A stretch of DNA of 64,000 nucleotides. Origin: Pelagibacteraceae bacterium AG-410-N23 (GTDB taxonomy: Bacteria > Pseudomonadota > Alphaproteobacteria > Pelagibacterales > Pelagibacteraceae). The notes under the pieces were generated by a model, which saw only the letters and a list, made by a program, of their open reading frames with translations, was not told the DNA's origin and ran no database searches. Positions 51,249 to 60,968 of this stretch are shown here, piece after piece (the first letter of the stretch is position 1; the number at the start of each line of letters is the position of its first letter). Position numbers and translations under genes: made by a program. The stretch covers positions 1 through 64,000 of the forward strand of contig QCKW01000003.1 in assembly GCA_003215055.1 (NCBI GenBank). Direction: 5' to 3'.

Positions 51249-52004
51249 CCATATTCTTTTCATGCTAAAATAAACTAGAGTTGTTAGAATAATCAAGTAG
51301 ACAATAGCCTTAAATCCCATCTGATGTCTTGCCTCTAAGTGAGGTTCTGCTGACCACATTAAAAAAGTTGTCACATCTTTAGACATCTGTTCAACTGTTG
51401 CATTTGTTCCATCAGAGTACTCGACTAACCCGTCAGACAATTGATTTGCCATTTTAATTTTATTGCCATACATATATTTATTGTAGTAAACACCATCATC
51501 TAAAGTGATTCCAGCAGGTGGCTCCTCATATCCTTGAAGGAGAGAATATATATAGTCTACCCCACCCTTTCTTGCTTTGACCAAAACAGACATATCTGGT
51601 GGATAGGCGCCACCATTGGCAGCTTGAGCAGCTTTAACATTTTCATAAGGCATAACAAATTTATCAGATAATTTTCCTGGTCTTGTAAACATATCGCCAT
51701 CTTCATTTGGTCCATCTTTGACCTCAAATGATGCAGCTATTGCTTTTACTTGGGCCTCACTAAACTCTGGCCCACCTTTTTCTGCTAAATTTCTATAGCT
51801 CAAATATTTCATTGAGTGACAAGATGAACAAACCTCAGTATAAACTTGATATCCTCTTTGAAGTGCAGCTCGATCAAATTTTCCAAAAAGACCCTTAAAA
51901 CTCCAATCTGTTTTAAGATATTCAATTTTTTCTGCTGCATTAGAACTATATTGAAATCCAAATAATGATATAATTAAGAATAATATTCTAAATAAATTTT
52001 TCAC
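51225..52004 (-). CDS. petC: Cytochrome c1 (bc1 complex)
   Basis: 259 residues. Signal peptide about 1-23, haem-binding CSSCHSMKYLSYRNL (CxxCH, about 58-72), the methionine ligand region KMANQLSDGLVEYSDG/TNATVEQMSKDVTTFLMWSAEPHLEARHQMG near the C-terminus, and a terminal membrane anchor (about 229-249). Passes electrons from the Rieske centre to cytochrome c. Last gene of petABC; its start touches the petB stop. Confidence 0.96.
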   Translation of the reverse strand: MKNLFRILFLIISLFGFQYSSNAAEKIEYLKTDWSFKGLFGKFDRAALQRGYQVYTEVCSSCHSMKYLSYRNLAEKGGPEFSEAQVKAIAASFEVKDGPNEDGDMFTRPGKLSDKFVMPYENVKAAQAANGGAYPPDMSVLVKARKGGVDYIYSLLQGYEEPPAGITLDDGVYYNKYMYGNKIKMANQLSDGLVEYSDGTNATVEQMSKDVTTFLMWSAEPHLEARHQMGFKAIVYLIILTTLVYFSMKRIWSGIKTEV

Positions 52005-53267
52005 TTAATTTTTTAAACTTTCTCTATTTTTAGCGGTAGATAAGTTTGGAGATCCACCTAAAATAGGCTCAGTAATACTCAAAGGTAACGGTAGAGATTT
52101 TTCTTTCAAACCTAAAACGGGAAGTATTACCAAAAAATGTAAAAAATAATATGCGGTGGCTACCCTTGCTATCAGCAGATACAGTCCTTCTGCAGGCATT
52201 GCACCCACATATCCTAAAATCAAAACGTCTGCTACAAGTATCCAATAAAATTGTTTGTACAAAGGCCTAAATACTGCAGATCTAATTTTAGAAGTATCTA
52301 ACCAAGGAAGAGCGGCTAAAATTAAGATGGCAGATAACATTGCAACAACACCTAAAAGTTTATCTGGAACTGATCTTAAGATTGCATAAAAAGGCAATAA
52401 ATACCATTCCGGAACAATATGTGCTGGCGTTACCAATGGATTAGCCTCAATATAGTTGTCAGCATGGCCTAATATATTCGGTGTATAAAAAACAAAAAAC
52501 GCAAAAACAATCATAAACATCAATAATGCAAAACCATCTTTTATTACAATGTAAGGATGAAATGGAACGGTATCTTTGGATGGTTTTTTTATATCAATAC
52601 CTACTGGATTATTGTTTCCTGGAACATGTAATGCCCAAATATGAAGAACAACTAAACCTAAAATTAAAAAAGGTATGAGATAATGAAGGGTAAAAAATCT
52701 TGTTAATGTTGGATTGTCAACCGAATAACCACCCCACAACCAAGTTACAATCCCCTCACCTACTAAAGGAATTGCGCTAAATAAGTTTGTAATAACTGTT
52801 GCACCCCAAAAACTCATTTGTCCCCATGGAAGAACATACCCCATAAATGCTGCTGCCATCATTAACAAGTAGATTATGATTCCGATTATCCATATTATTT
52901 CTCTTGGAGATTTATAAGACCCATAAAATAAAGATCTGAATATATGAATATAAACTGCTAAAAAAAACATTGATGCCCCATTTGCATGAATGTATCTAAT
53001 TAACCAACCATAATTAACATCTCTCATTATATGTTCTACACTATCAAAGGCCATATCGGCGTGAGCGATATAGTGCATCGCCAACACTAAACCCGTTACA
53101 ATTTGGGTAATCAGACAAAAAGTTAAAATACCACCAAATGTCCACCAATAATTCAAATTTTTTGGAGTTGGGTAATCAGTCAAATGATTAGCGAGTGTAA
53201 GCAATGGAAGTCGATCATTGAACCATTTTCCAACTTTTGATTTTGGTGTATACTCGTGATCACTCAT
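52005..53267 (-). CDS. petB: Cytochrome b (bc1 complex)
   Basis: 420 residues, eight or nine membrane segments. Family motifs: [21 protein letters not shown], haem His pairs in [20 protein letters not shown] and [14 protein letters not shown]...[28 protein letters not shown] (Qo region) and the [14 protein letters not shown] loop (Qo PEWY). It oxidises quinol at Qo and reduces quinone at Qi. Between petA and petC in the usual order. Confidence 0.98.
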   Translation of the reverse strand: MSDHEYTPKSKVGKWFNDRLPLLTLANHLTDYPTPKNLNYWWTFGGILTFCLITQIVTGLVLAMHYIAHADMAFDSVEHIMRDVNYGWLIRYIHANGASMFFLAVYIHIFRSLFYGSYKSPREIIWIIGIIIYLLMMAAAFMGYVLPWGQMSFWGATVITNLFSAIPLVGEGIVTWLWGGYSVDNPTLTRFFTLHYLIPFLILGLVVLHIWALHVPGNNNPVGIDIKKPSKDTVPFHPYIVIKDGFALLMFMIVFAFFVFYTPNILGHADNYIEANPLVTPAHIVPEWYLLPFYAILRSVPDKLLGVVAMLSAILILAALPWLDTSKIRSAVFRPLYKQFYWILVADVLILGYVGAMPAEGLYLLIARVATAYYFLHFLVILPVLGLKEKSLPLPLSITEPILGGSPNLSTAKNRESLKN

Positions 53268-53272
53268 AATAA

Positions 53273-53782
53273 TTATCCAATTTTAATTGTATTAGCATCG
53301 ACAAATTCGTATTCAGGAATTTCCATATTTGTTGGTGCTGGACCTTTTCTAATTCTTCCTGAAATATCGTAATGTGATCCATGACATGGACAGAACCAAC
53401 CATTATAATCACCTTTTTGATCTAAAGGAACGCAGCCTAGATGAGTGCATACACCCAGCATTACAAGCCACTCTGGATTTTTTGCTCTGTCTTCGTCAGT
53501 TTCTGGATGTTTTAACTCCTCAAGCTTAACTGATCTAGCCTCTGCTATTTCATCCTCTGTTCTTCTTCTTATGAAAACTGGTTTACCTCTCCATAAAACT
53601 GTAATTGTTTTTCCAGGATTTACTGAACTTACATCTACCTCTGTGCTTGCAAGGGCTTTGACAGAAGCATCTGGATTCATTTGATCTATCATTGGCCATA
53701 TTACTGCACCTGCACCAACGGCTCCTACAGCGTACGTTGCTGTGAATAAGAAATCTCTTCTATTGGTTTTTTTTTCTGACAT
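53273..53782 (-). CDS. petA: Rieske iron-sulfur subunit (bc1 complex)
   Basis: 169 residues. A twin-arginine-like [21 protein letters not shown] start and membrane anchor (about 8-30), then the 2Fe-2S domain with CTHLGCVPL (about 112-120) and CPCHGSHYD (about 132-140), giving both Cys-His pairs. First gene of the petABC operon; 5 bases before petB. The 93-base gap to trmL must carry divergent promoters but no strong consensus pair was seen. Confidence 0.97.
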   Translation of the reverse strand: MSEKKTNRRDFLFTATYAVGAVGAGAVIWPMIDQMNPDASVKALASTEVDVSSVNPGKTITVLWRGKPVFIRRRTEDEIAEARSVKLEELKHPETDEDRAKNPEWLVMLGVCTHLGCVPLDQKGDYNGWFCPCHGSHYDISGRIRKGPAPTNMEIPEYEFVDANTIKIG

Positions 53783-53875
53783 CTGTTATTCTAATTAAAT
53801 ATACTCAATATAAATTTTTTCTACTTAAATATAAGGTTTCATATAGTATAAAATATTAAATTTACTACTGAAAGA

Positions 53876-54349
53876 ATGACACATAATTTAACAAATCATG
53901 GGCTTAAAATAGCATTATTTGAACCAGATATTCCCCAAAATACTGCTGCAATAATCAGAACCTGCTCGTGTTTGGGTGCAAAATTAGAAATCATAGAACC
54001 TTGTGGTTTTTTTTTGAATGATAAGAGATTCAAGCGAGTCGTGATGGATTATTTTGACGAAAAAGAGATAAAATTTTACCAAAACTCAAAAGATTTCTTT
54101 GAGTCTAAAAAAAATCAGAGAATTATATTGATGACGACCAAAGCATCAATGTCTTACACAACATTTAAATTTGATAAAAATGATACAATTTTATTTGGTA
54201 GAGAAAGCGCTGGTGTACCTGAAAATATACATAAAATTGTAAAATATAGACTAAAAATACCAATGAAAAATGATAAGCGCTCACTTAATATTGCCTCATC
54301 AGTTGCAATCATCTTGGCAGAAAGTTTAAAACAAACTAAATTGTTTTAA
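53876..54349 (+). CDS. trmL: tRNA (cytidine/uridine-2'-O)-methyltransferase TrmL
   Basis: 157-residue SPOUT methyltransferase modifying the wobble ribose of tRNA-Leu. Seen: IALFEPDIPQNTAAIIRTCSCLGAKLEIIEPCGF (about 12-45), LFGRESAGVPE (about 112-122) and the knot segment KRSLNIASSVAIILAESL (about 137-154). Full length for this minimal subgroup. hemF follows 1 base after its stop. Confidence 0.93.
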   Translation: MTHNLTNHGLKIALFEPDIPQNTAAIIRTCSCLGAKLEIIEPCGFFLNDKRFKRVVMDYFDEKEIKFYQNSKDFFESKKNQRIILMTTKASMSYTTFKFDKNDTILFGRESAGVPENIHKIVKYRLKIPMKNDKRSLNIASSVAIILAESLKQTKLF

Positions 54350-54350
54350 A

Positions 54351-55178
54351 ATGAATTTTGAAATTAAAAGAGATTTAACAAGTAATTGGTTTAAAATGCT
54401 TCAAGATTCAATATGTTACCGCATAAATGAGCTAGAAAAAAATAATATTAAATTTAAATCAACAATTTGGAAAAAAAATTCAAAAAGAGATGAAGGAGGA
54501 GGAGAATATAGAATTTTAAAAAATGGAAAAATTTTTGATAAGGTTGGTGTTAACTTTTCAAAAGTTTTTGGGAAATTTCCAAAAAAATTTCAAAAAAAAA
54601 TTCCAGGCACACAAAAAGATCCAAGATTTTGGGCATCAGGAATATCAGTAGTTATGCATATGAAAAACCCTTTAATACCTGCAATGCATTTTAATACAAG
54701 ATATATTTCAACAACTTATGATTGGTTTGGGGGTGGTATGGACATTACTCCATCAAAAAAAGATGATGGTGAAAAAAAAGAATTCCATAAAATTTTAAAA
54801 AATATGTGTGACCGTCATAATAAAAATTATTATCCAAAATATAAAAAATGGTGTGATGATTATTTTTATTTACCCCATAGAAAAGAGCCAAGAGGCATTG
54901 GTGGAATTTTTTTTGATTACAAAAAGAATAACTTTGAGAAAGACTTTAAATTTGTAAGAGACGTAGGTATCACCTTTGAAATAATTTTTGAAAGTATCAT
55001 AAAGAAAAAAATTAAAAAAAAGTGGTCTTTAAAAGATAAAGAAATACAATTTATTAAAAGAGGAAGATATGCGGAATTTAACTTATTATATGATAGGGGT
55101 ACAAAATTTGGTTTACAAACAGGAGGAAATGTAGAGGGTATATTGATGTCATTACCTCCTATGGCAAAATGGAAATAA
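54351..55178 (+). CDS. hemF: Oxygen-dependent coproporphyrinogen III oxidase
   Basis: 275 residues, haem synthesis under oxic conditions. Motifs: GGGEYRILKNGKIFDKVGVNFS, FWASGISVVMHMKNPLIPAMHFNTRYI, WFGGGMDITPS, YLPHRKEPRGIGGIFFDY, and RYAEFNLLYDRGTKFGLQTGGNVEGILMSLPP (about 239-270). Somewhat shorter than the E. coli enzyme but all conserved blocks present. One base separates it from greA. Confidence 0.97.
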   Translation: MNFEIKRDLTSNWFKMLQDSICYRINELEKNNIKFKSTIWKKNSKRDEGGGEYRILKNGKIFDKVGVNFSKVFGKFPKKFQKKIPGTQKDPRFWASGISVVMHMKNPLIPAMHFNTRYISTTYDWFGGGMDITPSKKDDGEKKEFHKILKNMCDRHNKNYYPKYKKWCDDYFYLPHRKEPRGIGGIFFDYKKNNFEKDFKFVRDVGITFEIIFESIIKKKIKKKWSLKDKEIQFIKRGRYAEFNLLYDRGTKFGLQTGGNVEGILMSLPPMAKWK

Positions 55179-55179
55179 C

Positions 55180-55656
55180 ATGGATAAAGAACCAATAACA
55201 TCAAATGGTTTAAACAAATTAAAAGAAGAACTAATTTTTTTAAAAGAAAAAAAAAGACCAGAAATTGTTGCTGCAATAGCAGAGGCAAGATCACACGGTG
55301 ATTTAAAGGAAAATGCAGAATACCATGCAGCAAAAGAAGAACAATCACATAACGAAGGTAGAATTACTGAAATAAATGATATTATTGCAAGAGCTAATGT
55401 TATCGATGTTACAAAATTAAATAATGATGGTAAAGTAATATTTGGCTCTACTGTATTTTTAGAAAATTTAGATACTGGAGAAAAAATTGATTATAAAATT
55501 GTTGGCAAAGATGAAGCTGATCTTAAGAATAAATTAATTTACTTTCAGTCACCTATTGGAAAAGGGTTGATAGGCAAATGTGAAAAAGATTTAGTAGAAA
55601 TTAAAACACCAGCAGGAACAAAAAATTTTGAAATAAAGGGCGTTAAATATATTTAG
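55180..55656 (+). CDS. greA: Transcription elongation factor GreA
   Basis: 158 residues. N-terminal coiled coil that enters the RNA polymerase secondary channel (TSNGLNKLKEELIFLKEKKRPEIVAAIAEARSHGDLKENAEYHAAKEEQ, about 6-54) with acidic tip DLKENAEY, and the C-terminal FKBP-like domain IDYKIVGKDEAD... FQSPIGKGLIGK. Rescues backtracked polymerase. Its stop overlaps the convergent corrected cca stop by a few bases. Confidence 0.97.
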   Translation: MDKEPITSNGLNKLKEELIFLKEKKRPEIVAAIAEARSHGDLKENAEYHAAKEEQSHNEGRITEINDIIARANVIDVTKLNNDGKVIFGSTVFLENLDTGEKIDYKIVGKDEADLKNKLIYFQSPIGKGLIGKCEKDLVEIKTPAGTKNFEIKGVKYI

Positions 55657-56928
55657 TTTTTTATTATATTTTCTACTTGTTGATTTGAAATTTTAAAATT
55701 ATTTTTTACCCACTCTTCTTCAATCATTTTTAATTTATCACCTAAATTTTTACCTTCTAAAATTTTATATTTTTTTCATCAAAGTATCTGCTTTAACAGG
55801 CATGGCTGGTACGCTCTTGTTATAATAAGATTTTGACAATTCGATTAAACGATTATCTAATTTTTTTGACTTAAATATTTTAAAATTTATAATATCAATT
55901 ACTGTCTCTTTGCCTTGATAATAAAAAACCTTGTTTAAATTACTTTCACTAAACGTTTTAGAAGTAGTCTTGTCCTTATAAAAATAATAGATATTTTTAA
56001 TTCTTTTTTGATTTTTTTTTGAGATATTAAACTTGTACAAAAAATATTCAGCATTATCTGTTTGATCAATAATTAATAATGACACAATAAATATAAAATC
56101 AATATCTATAAAAACCCTTTCTGCATAAGGATTTAATCTAAAAAAAACATCAAAATATCTTAATTGTGGGAAAGTTAATTGTAAAATTTCTAAACAAAAT
56201 TTGTCTTTTGATAAATTACGTAAAATTTTTTTATCTAAAATTTTTTCTAACTCATCTATTAATCTTTCTTTAGACAACTTAGAAATGCCATTAAAATTCT
56301 TTCTTAAAGACTTTACTATTTCGTGATTGTGACGTTGTTTAGAATAAGTGATAAAAAATCTTACATACCTTAATATTCTTAAATAATCCTCTTGAACTCT
56401 TATCTCGGGATTACCAATAAAATTTATTACTCCTTTTTCTAGGTCATCCTTACCATTGTAAGGATCAAATATATTGCCTTCAATGTCAGAATAAATTGCA
56501 TTTATTGTAAAATCTCTTCTAGAAGCATCTTTTTTCCAATCTTTTGAAAACTTCACTTGGGCATGTCTTCCGTCTGTGGAAATATCTTCTCTTAAACTTG
56601 TTATTTCAAATTTGTAGTCATCAATTAATGCTGTTATTGTTCCATGTTCGAGTCCAGTTGCATAATAATTAATTTGGTTTTTTTTTAATGCCTCACAAAC
56701 TTCTTGTGGCTCTAAATTTGTTGCTAAATCTATATCATCAATTTTTTCACCTTTAATAGCTTTTCTAACACATCCTCCAACGTATCTTACTTCGCTTAAT
56801 GATGAATATGAATTAATTGCAAAAAAAATTTTTGATGCAGGAGTATCCAAAGAAATTTGTTTTAAGTTATTACTTACAATATTGAGGTTATTGCTTCTAA
56901 AAAATAAATTATCTAATAAACTTTTCAT
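55653..56928 (-). CDS. cca: CCA-adding enzyme/poly(A) polymerase family (one apparent +1 frameshift)
   Basis: Class II nucleotidyltransferase. RYVGGCVRKAIKGEKIDDIDLATNLEPQEV (about 48-77) holds the GG and DxD motifs; GRHAQVKFSKDWKKDASRRDFTINAIYSD follows, then LRILRYVRFF. The frame stops at 55765 after ADTLMKKI. Deleting one A (coding strand) in the run of seven at 55770-55776 restores MKKYKILEGKNLGDKLKMIEEEWVKNNF, ending 55653; the LxGxxLGxxLKxxExxWxxxxF pattern is the normal C-terminus of this family. Corrected length 424. Every tRNA here already encodes CCA, so the enzyme may serve repair. Confidence 0.9.
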
Positions 56929-56931
56929 ATT

Positions 56932-57005
56932 TGGCTGGGGCGCTAGGATTCGAACCTAGGATGCAGGTACCAAAAACCCGTGCCTTACCGCTTGGCTACG
57001 CCCCA
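56932..57005 (-). tRNA. tRNA-Gln(TTG)
   Basis: Cloverleaf of 74 nucleotides with encoded CCA and G73. T1-A72 start and GGGGCG/CGCCCC acceptor stem, D arm GCCAAGCGGTAAGGC, anticodon loop TTTTTGG with TTG, canonical T arm CCTAGGTTCGAATCCTAG. Lies between ispE and cca on the minus strand. Confidence 0.96.
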
Positions 57006-57036
57006 AAATTATATCGTATATCACAAAAAGTAGATG

Positions 57037-57882
57037 TTATATAGTTTTTGAAACTATACACCAGTAATTTTTATATTTTTTGCTAAACATCTTTTTCGCA
57101 CTTTCGCATCTTTTTTTTGATTTATAATAAGAAACTATAGCTGAGCCAGAGCCTGTCATTCTCACAAAAATTGGATTAAATAATGTCTCCAAATACAATT
57201 TAATATATCTCAAATTTGAGTATTCTAAAAAAGCTGCCAACTCAAGGTCATTATCCATTTTTTTTAAAAAATTTAAATTAAACATTTTTTTATTTGGATT
57301 ACTTAATTTTGGTTTTTTAAATTTTTTTACTTTCGAGTATATAATCTTGGTATCACAACCATAATTTGGTTTTACAATTAAAATATAGAATTTTTCACTG
57401 TTTGGAAAATATTTTATTAAGTTTTGGGAAGTTAAAATACAATTATTAGGATTCAGACCTAAAATAACATCTGAGCCTATCAATTTACAAATATTAAGAA
57501 CTTCACTTTTATTAATTTTGATAATCTTTTTTTTAATAAAATATCTCAAAATATTTGCTGCATTCATTGAGCCACCTCCCAAACCTGCTTTATTGGGGAT
57601 TTGTTTATCTATTTTTATAAAAAATTTTTTTTCATTAAGTAATTTTTTTTTATCCAATATTTCAAGTAATTTAAAAACAGTATTATTTCTATTAATTCCT
57701 TTTGAAAACTTGCCAAAAAATACTATTTTGTGTTTCTTAAATTTTGTTTTCTTTATTAATATACGGTCATATAATGAGGTGAATGCTACTATAGTTTCTA
57801 TTTTGTGAAGTATTGAATTTTTTCCAGTAATGTTGAGTGCTAAATTAATTTTAGCAAATGATTTAACTTCATTAAATTTCAT
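57037..57882 (-). CDS. ispE: 4-diphosphocytidyl-2-C-methyl-D-erythritol kinase
   Basis: 281 residues; GHMP kinase of the MEP isoprenoid pathway. N-terminal SFAKINLALNITGK (substrate site), ATP loop KQIPNKAGLGGGSMNAANILRYF (about 87-109), IGSDVILGLNPNN and a C-terminal RMTGSGSAIVSYY. Conserved blocks intact though the body is very Lys-rich. Its ATG lies one base after the stop of the TPR gene, implying an operon. Confidence 0.94.
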   Translation of the reverse strand: MKFNEVKSFAKINLALNITGKNSILHKIETIVAFTSLYDRILIKKTKFKKHKIVFFGKFSKGINRNNTVFKLLEILDKKKLLNEKKFFIKIDKQIPNKAGLGGGSMNAANILRYFIKKKIIKINKSEVLNICKLIGSDVILGLNPNNCILTSQNLIKYFPNSEKFYILIVKPNYGCDTKIIYSKVKKFKKPKLSNPNKKMFNLNFLKKMDNDLELAAFLEYSNLRYIKLYLETLFNPIFVRMTGSGSAIVSYYKSKKRCESAKKMFSKKYKNYWCIVSKTI

Positions 57883-57883
57883 T

Positions 57884-59569
57884 TTAGGAATTTTTTAAAC
57901 CCTTAATCAATTTATTTTCAACCTTATCTAACAAGTCTTTTTCAATATCTTTCATATTCGAAACACTTGTCCAAAAATATCTTGCTTGTATTTTTCTATT
58001 AAGTTTCCATAAAATATCACCATAATGATCATTAACAATTGGATCATCTGGCATCAATTCAACTGCTCTTTTCATAAAACTCTCTGCTTTCGTATAATCT
58101 TTTAAAAGATAATAAGCCCACCCTATAGAGTCGATAATATAAGGATCATCACTTTCAGCTTCATATGCGGTTTTAAGCATCTCCATAGCATCATTAATTT
58201 TATAATCTCTTTCAAGCCATGAATATGCAAGATAATTAAGAACATAAGCATCATCTGGATTTATGTTTAATGAATTTTGTAAATCCTCATCTGCTTTTTT
58301 ATATTGACCAAGACGTTCATAGCTGCCACCTCTTCTATAGAGAATATCTGATTTTATCTCAGAATTCGGATTGATTATCTTCAATAAATTTGTGTAGTAT
58401 TTAATTGCTTGCTCATATTCTTTCAAACTTCTAAAGAAATTTGCAATGTCAAAAGTAAACTTTTCATTTGGATTTGAGATTTTATTAAATTCTGTGGCAA
58501 TATAATTTAAAGCCTCTTTTTTATTTTTTTGTTTAGAAATGATTGCTGCTTGTTTTTTTACTCTGTACCAATAATAAAAATTATCTTCTTTTCTAAAATT
58601 TTTAAGTGTTTTTTGGGCTTTATGATATTCCCCATTTAAATATTGATTTTCAACAATCAAAGATAAATTAAATAAAAATTTTGGGTTTAAAAAATTTGAG
58701 AGATTTAAATAAAAATTTGATTTCTTAAATTTATCCTGGGATGAATATAGGTTTGATATTAAAAAAAGGAATTCACTTATAACATCATTGTGATTTTTGC
58801 ATGAAAAAACCTCCATTAATTTTTTATGATTATTATTTTCAATCCAGCTTTTTCCTTGAGATAATAGCAACGTGGAATTTATATATTCAATTTCGTTTAC
58901 TATATTTTCTGCCTCTACTAATCTTTTATTTTCAATAAGATAACTTAAATAAAAGAAAATATATCTTGAATAATCATTTCTTGGATCGTTAAATAAATTT
59001 CTAAAAAATGTGTCTGTTGATTTTTCTCCTAAATAACATCTTTGAAAAGTCTCTGATATAGATGACAATTTACCAAAATTTTCTTTAGTATTTAATATTT
59101 TTTTTTCTTTGAAAACATAAATATATTGTTTAAGAGTTGTGACTAAAGCAATTTCAAATCTATTTTGAAGTGAAGAAGTATTTATTTTTTGTGAATATAA
59201 ATATGCTTGATCAAGATTATCTTTTTTTAAATTGTCAATTATTAAAAGAAGATTTGCCTCAAAAAAATCTGAATTTTTTTTTTTCTCATTTTTTTTTATA
59301 ATGTTTATAGCGGAAGGAATTTTATTATTAAGCACTAATGAGTAAGTGTATCTTTTCAAATACGGATTATGTTTATTAATTAAAATTTTAGAAGAATTGA
59401 AAAATTCTAATGCCTTTGAATTGTTATCATTTTCAGATGCTACAATGCCTGAAAAATATTTTGCTAAATTTTCAGATCTTATTTTTTCAAAACTATTACT
59501 TTTAGAATTAAATGGTATCTGGTAAAGTAAGATAATAATAAGAATAAATTTAATTTTTTTAAAGTGCAT
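57884..59569 (-). CDS. TPR-repeat protein, exported
   Basis: 561 residues. N-terminal signal-like hydrophobic segment (about 6-18). Tetratricopeptide repeats are clearest at the C-terminal third: EYEQAIKYYTNLLKIINPNSE, RGGSYERLGQYKKADEDLQNSLNINPDDAYVLNYLAYSWLE, DPYIIDSIGWAYYLLKDYTKAESFMKRAVELMPDDPIVNDHYGDILWKLNR (roughly 385-530). Family-level resemblance to alphaproteobacterial TPR proteins found next to ispE. Probably a periplasmic scaffold; partners unknown. Divergent from the glycosylase-like gene with a 14-base gap. Confidence 0.85.
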   Translation of the reverse strand: MHFKKIKFILIIILLYQIPFNSKSNSFEKIRSENLAKYFSGIVASENDNNSKALEFFNSSKILINKHNPYLKRYTYSLVLNNKIPSAINIIKKNEKKKNSDFFEANLLLIIDNLKKDNLDQAYLYSQKINTSSLQNRFEIALVTTLKQYIYVFKEKKILNTKENFGKLSSISETFQRCYLGEKSTDTFFRNLFNDPRNDYSRYIFFYLSYLIENKRLVEAENIVNEIEYINSTLLLSQGKSWIENNNHKKLMEVFSCKNHNDVISEFLFLISNLYSSQDKFKKSNFYLNLSNFLNPKFLFNLSLIVENQYLNGEYHKAQKTLKNFRKEDNFYYWYRVKKQAAIISKQKNKKEALNYIATEFNKISNPNEKFTFDIANFFRSLKEYEQAIKYYTNLLKIINPNSEIKSDILYRRGGSYERLGQYKKADEDLQNSLNINPDDAYVLNYLAYSWLERDYKINDAMEMLKTAYEAESDDPYIIDSIGWAYYLLKDYTKAESFMKRAVELMPDDPIVNDHYGDILWKLNRKIQARYFWTSVSNMKDIEKDLLDKVENKLIKGLKNS

Positions 59570-59583
59570 ATATCATTAACTTT

Positions 59584-60303
59584 ATGATCAAAAAGACTAT
59601 AAATCAAAATGACAAATATGTTAAAATTTTAAAAAATTTCGTTGAGCCTGATTTTATATTTAGCAATAATCCGATTAAGAGAATTAAAAAAACTGAAAAA
59701 AATAGAGAAAATGTTAATCAAACCAAAAATAGTTTATTAGACAATTTGAAGAAAAAAATAAATTCAATCGAAAATTGTAATTTAAAAAATAATTCAAAAA
59801 ATCTAATCTTAGGAAATGGTAACGTTGATAGTCCACTTATGTTAGTCGGTGAAGCTCCGGGCAGGATGGAAGATGACACGGGCCTACTGTTCCAAGGTGA
59901 GGTAGGTGATTTATTAAATAAAATGTTACTGGCAATTAATATTAAAAGAGAAGATATTTATCTAACATATTCAGTTAACTTTAGACCACCTGAGGACAGA
60001 AAGCCAACTGCCCAAGAAGTAAAACGATATTCAACATTCTTAAAAGAGCACATATCAATCATAAATCCGGAAATTTTATTTATATTAGGTAGTACTGCAA
60101 TGGAAGCTATAACCGGTACAAATAATAAAGTTACGAATGAAAGAGGACGGTGGAAAGAAATTATTTTAAAAAATAAGACTTTTCCATTTATGATTTCTTT
60201 TAACCCATCTTACTTAATAAGATTTCCAGAAAATAAAAAATTTTCTTGGGACGATTTAAAAAAATTGAAGAAAAAAATTCAAGAGTTAAACATTAAAATT
60301 TAA
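59584..60303 (+). CDS. Uracil-DNA glycosylase family 4-like, without Fe-S cysteines
   Basis: 239 residues. The catalytic loop LMLVGEAPGRMEDDTGLLFQGEVGDLLNKML (about 84-114) matches family 4 (GEAPG). YLTYSVNFRPPEDRKPTAQEV and ILFILGSTAMEAI also align with that family, and SFNPSYLIRFPENK corresponds to the HPSYLLR motif with Asn for His. The protein has one cysteine only (ENCNLK); the others that hold the 4Fe-4S cluster are replaced. A Lys/Asn-rich 60-residue N-terminal extension precedes the domain. Uracil excision is inferred from the fold, and activity is uncertain. Stop overlaps the rnhB start. Confidence 0.82.
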   Translation: MIKKTINQNDKYVKILKNFVEPDFIFSNNPIKRIKKTEKNRENVNQTKNSLLDNLKKKINSIENCNLKNNSKNLILGNGNVDSPLMLVGEAPGRMEDDTGLLFQGEVGDLLNKMLLAINIKREDIYLTYSVNFRPPEDRKPTAQEVKRYSTFLKEHISIINPEILFILGSTAMEAITGTNNKVTNERGRWKEIILKNKTFPFMISFNPSYLIRFPENKKFSWDDLKKLKKKIQELNIKI

Positions 60304-60863
60304 TGAAAATAATTGCTGGTGTTGATGAGGTTGGAAGAGGAAGTCTTATAGGACCAGTTTATGCTGCAGCTGTAATTCTTAATAAATCAATTAATATTAA
60401 AACTTTAAAAGACTCTAAACAATTATCGAGAAATAAGAGAAAAACGTTATTTAAATATATCAAAAAGAATTCTACATGGGCACTTGGAAAAGCTACAGTT
60501 AAAGAGATAGAAAAAATTAATATTTTAAATGCTAGTCTTTTGGCAATGAAAAGGGCTATAAAAAAACTTAAAAAGAAACCCACTCTTGTAATGGTAGATG
60601 GGAATAAATTGCCAGAATTAAAAAATTATAAATTAAAATCAGTAATCAAAGGTGATCAAAAAATTCCTTGTATCTCTGCAGCCTCAATTCTTGCAAAAGT
60701 TTTTAGGGATAAAATGATAAGTAATTTAGGTAAAAAATTTAAAGGATACGATTGGAATAAAAATAGTGGTTATGGAACTAAAAAACATTTAAAAGCAATT
60801 AAAAATCTAGGTATTACTATTCATCATAGAAAAAACTTTTCCCCAATAAATAAGATGAAATAA
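60303..60863 (+). CDS. rnhB: Ribonuclease HII
   Basis: 186 residues. Catalytic GVDEVGRGSLIGPVYAAAVIL (5-25) with Asp-Glu, DSKQLSRNKR (about 37-46), VMVDGNKLP (about 98-106) and SAASILAKVFRDKMI (about 122-136) give the four acidic ligands. Cleaves RNA in RNA-DNA hybrids and single ribonucleotides. rnhB followed by ccrM is an arrangement also known in Caulobacter-type alphaproteobacteria. Confidence 0.96.
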   Translation: MKIIAGVDEVGRGSLIGPVYAAAVILNKSINIKTLKDSKQLSRNKRKTLFKYIKKNSTWALGKATVKEIEKINILNASLLAMKRAIKKLKKKPTLVMVDGNKLPELKNYKLKSVIKGDQKIPCISAASILAKVFRDKMISNLGKKFKGYDWNKNSGYGTKKHLKAIKNLGITIHHRKNFSPINKMK

Positions 60864-60939
60864 GTTCCACGTAGAAACACAATATATAGTTATCTAAAAA
60901 AAACCTTACACAAATCGATCTAATTAATTCAATCGTAGG

Positions 60940-60968
60940 TTGACCTAAGAATTCTAATGGAGTCTAAT
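60940..60968 (+). promoter_or_regulatory. Predicted promoter of ccrM with GANTC overlapping the -10 box
   Basis: TTGACC (60940-60945), a spacer of exactly 17 bases and TCTAAT (60963-60968). GAGTC, a GANTC site, spans 60960-60964 and shares two bases with the -10. The implied leader is only about 7 bases, and no Shine-Dalgarno sequence precedes the ATG. Methylation control is inference. Confidence 0.6.

Noticed and set aside
54917-55348. 143-codon minus-strand frame across hemF and greA
   Set aside because: Antisense to conserved parts of two real genes; hydrophobic bias arises from reverse reading of AAA and GAA codons.
57008-57013. TATAAT just ahead of tRNA-Gln on the minus strand
   Set aside because: It is only three bases before the mature tRNA, so its start would fall inside the tRNA; read-through from ispE is more likely.
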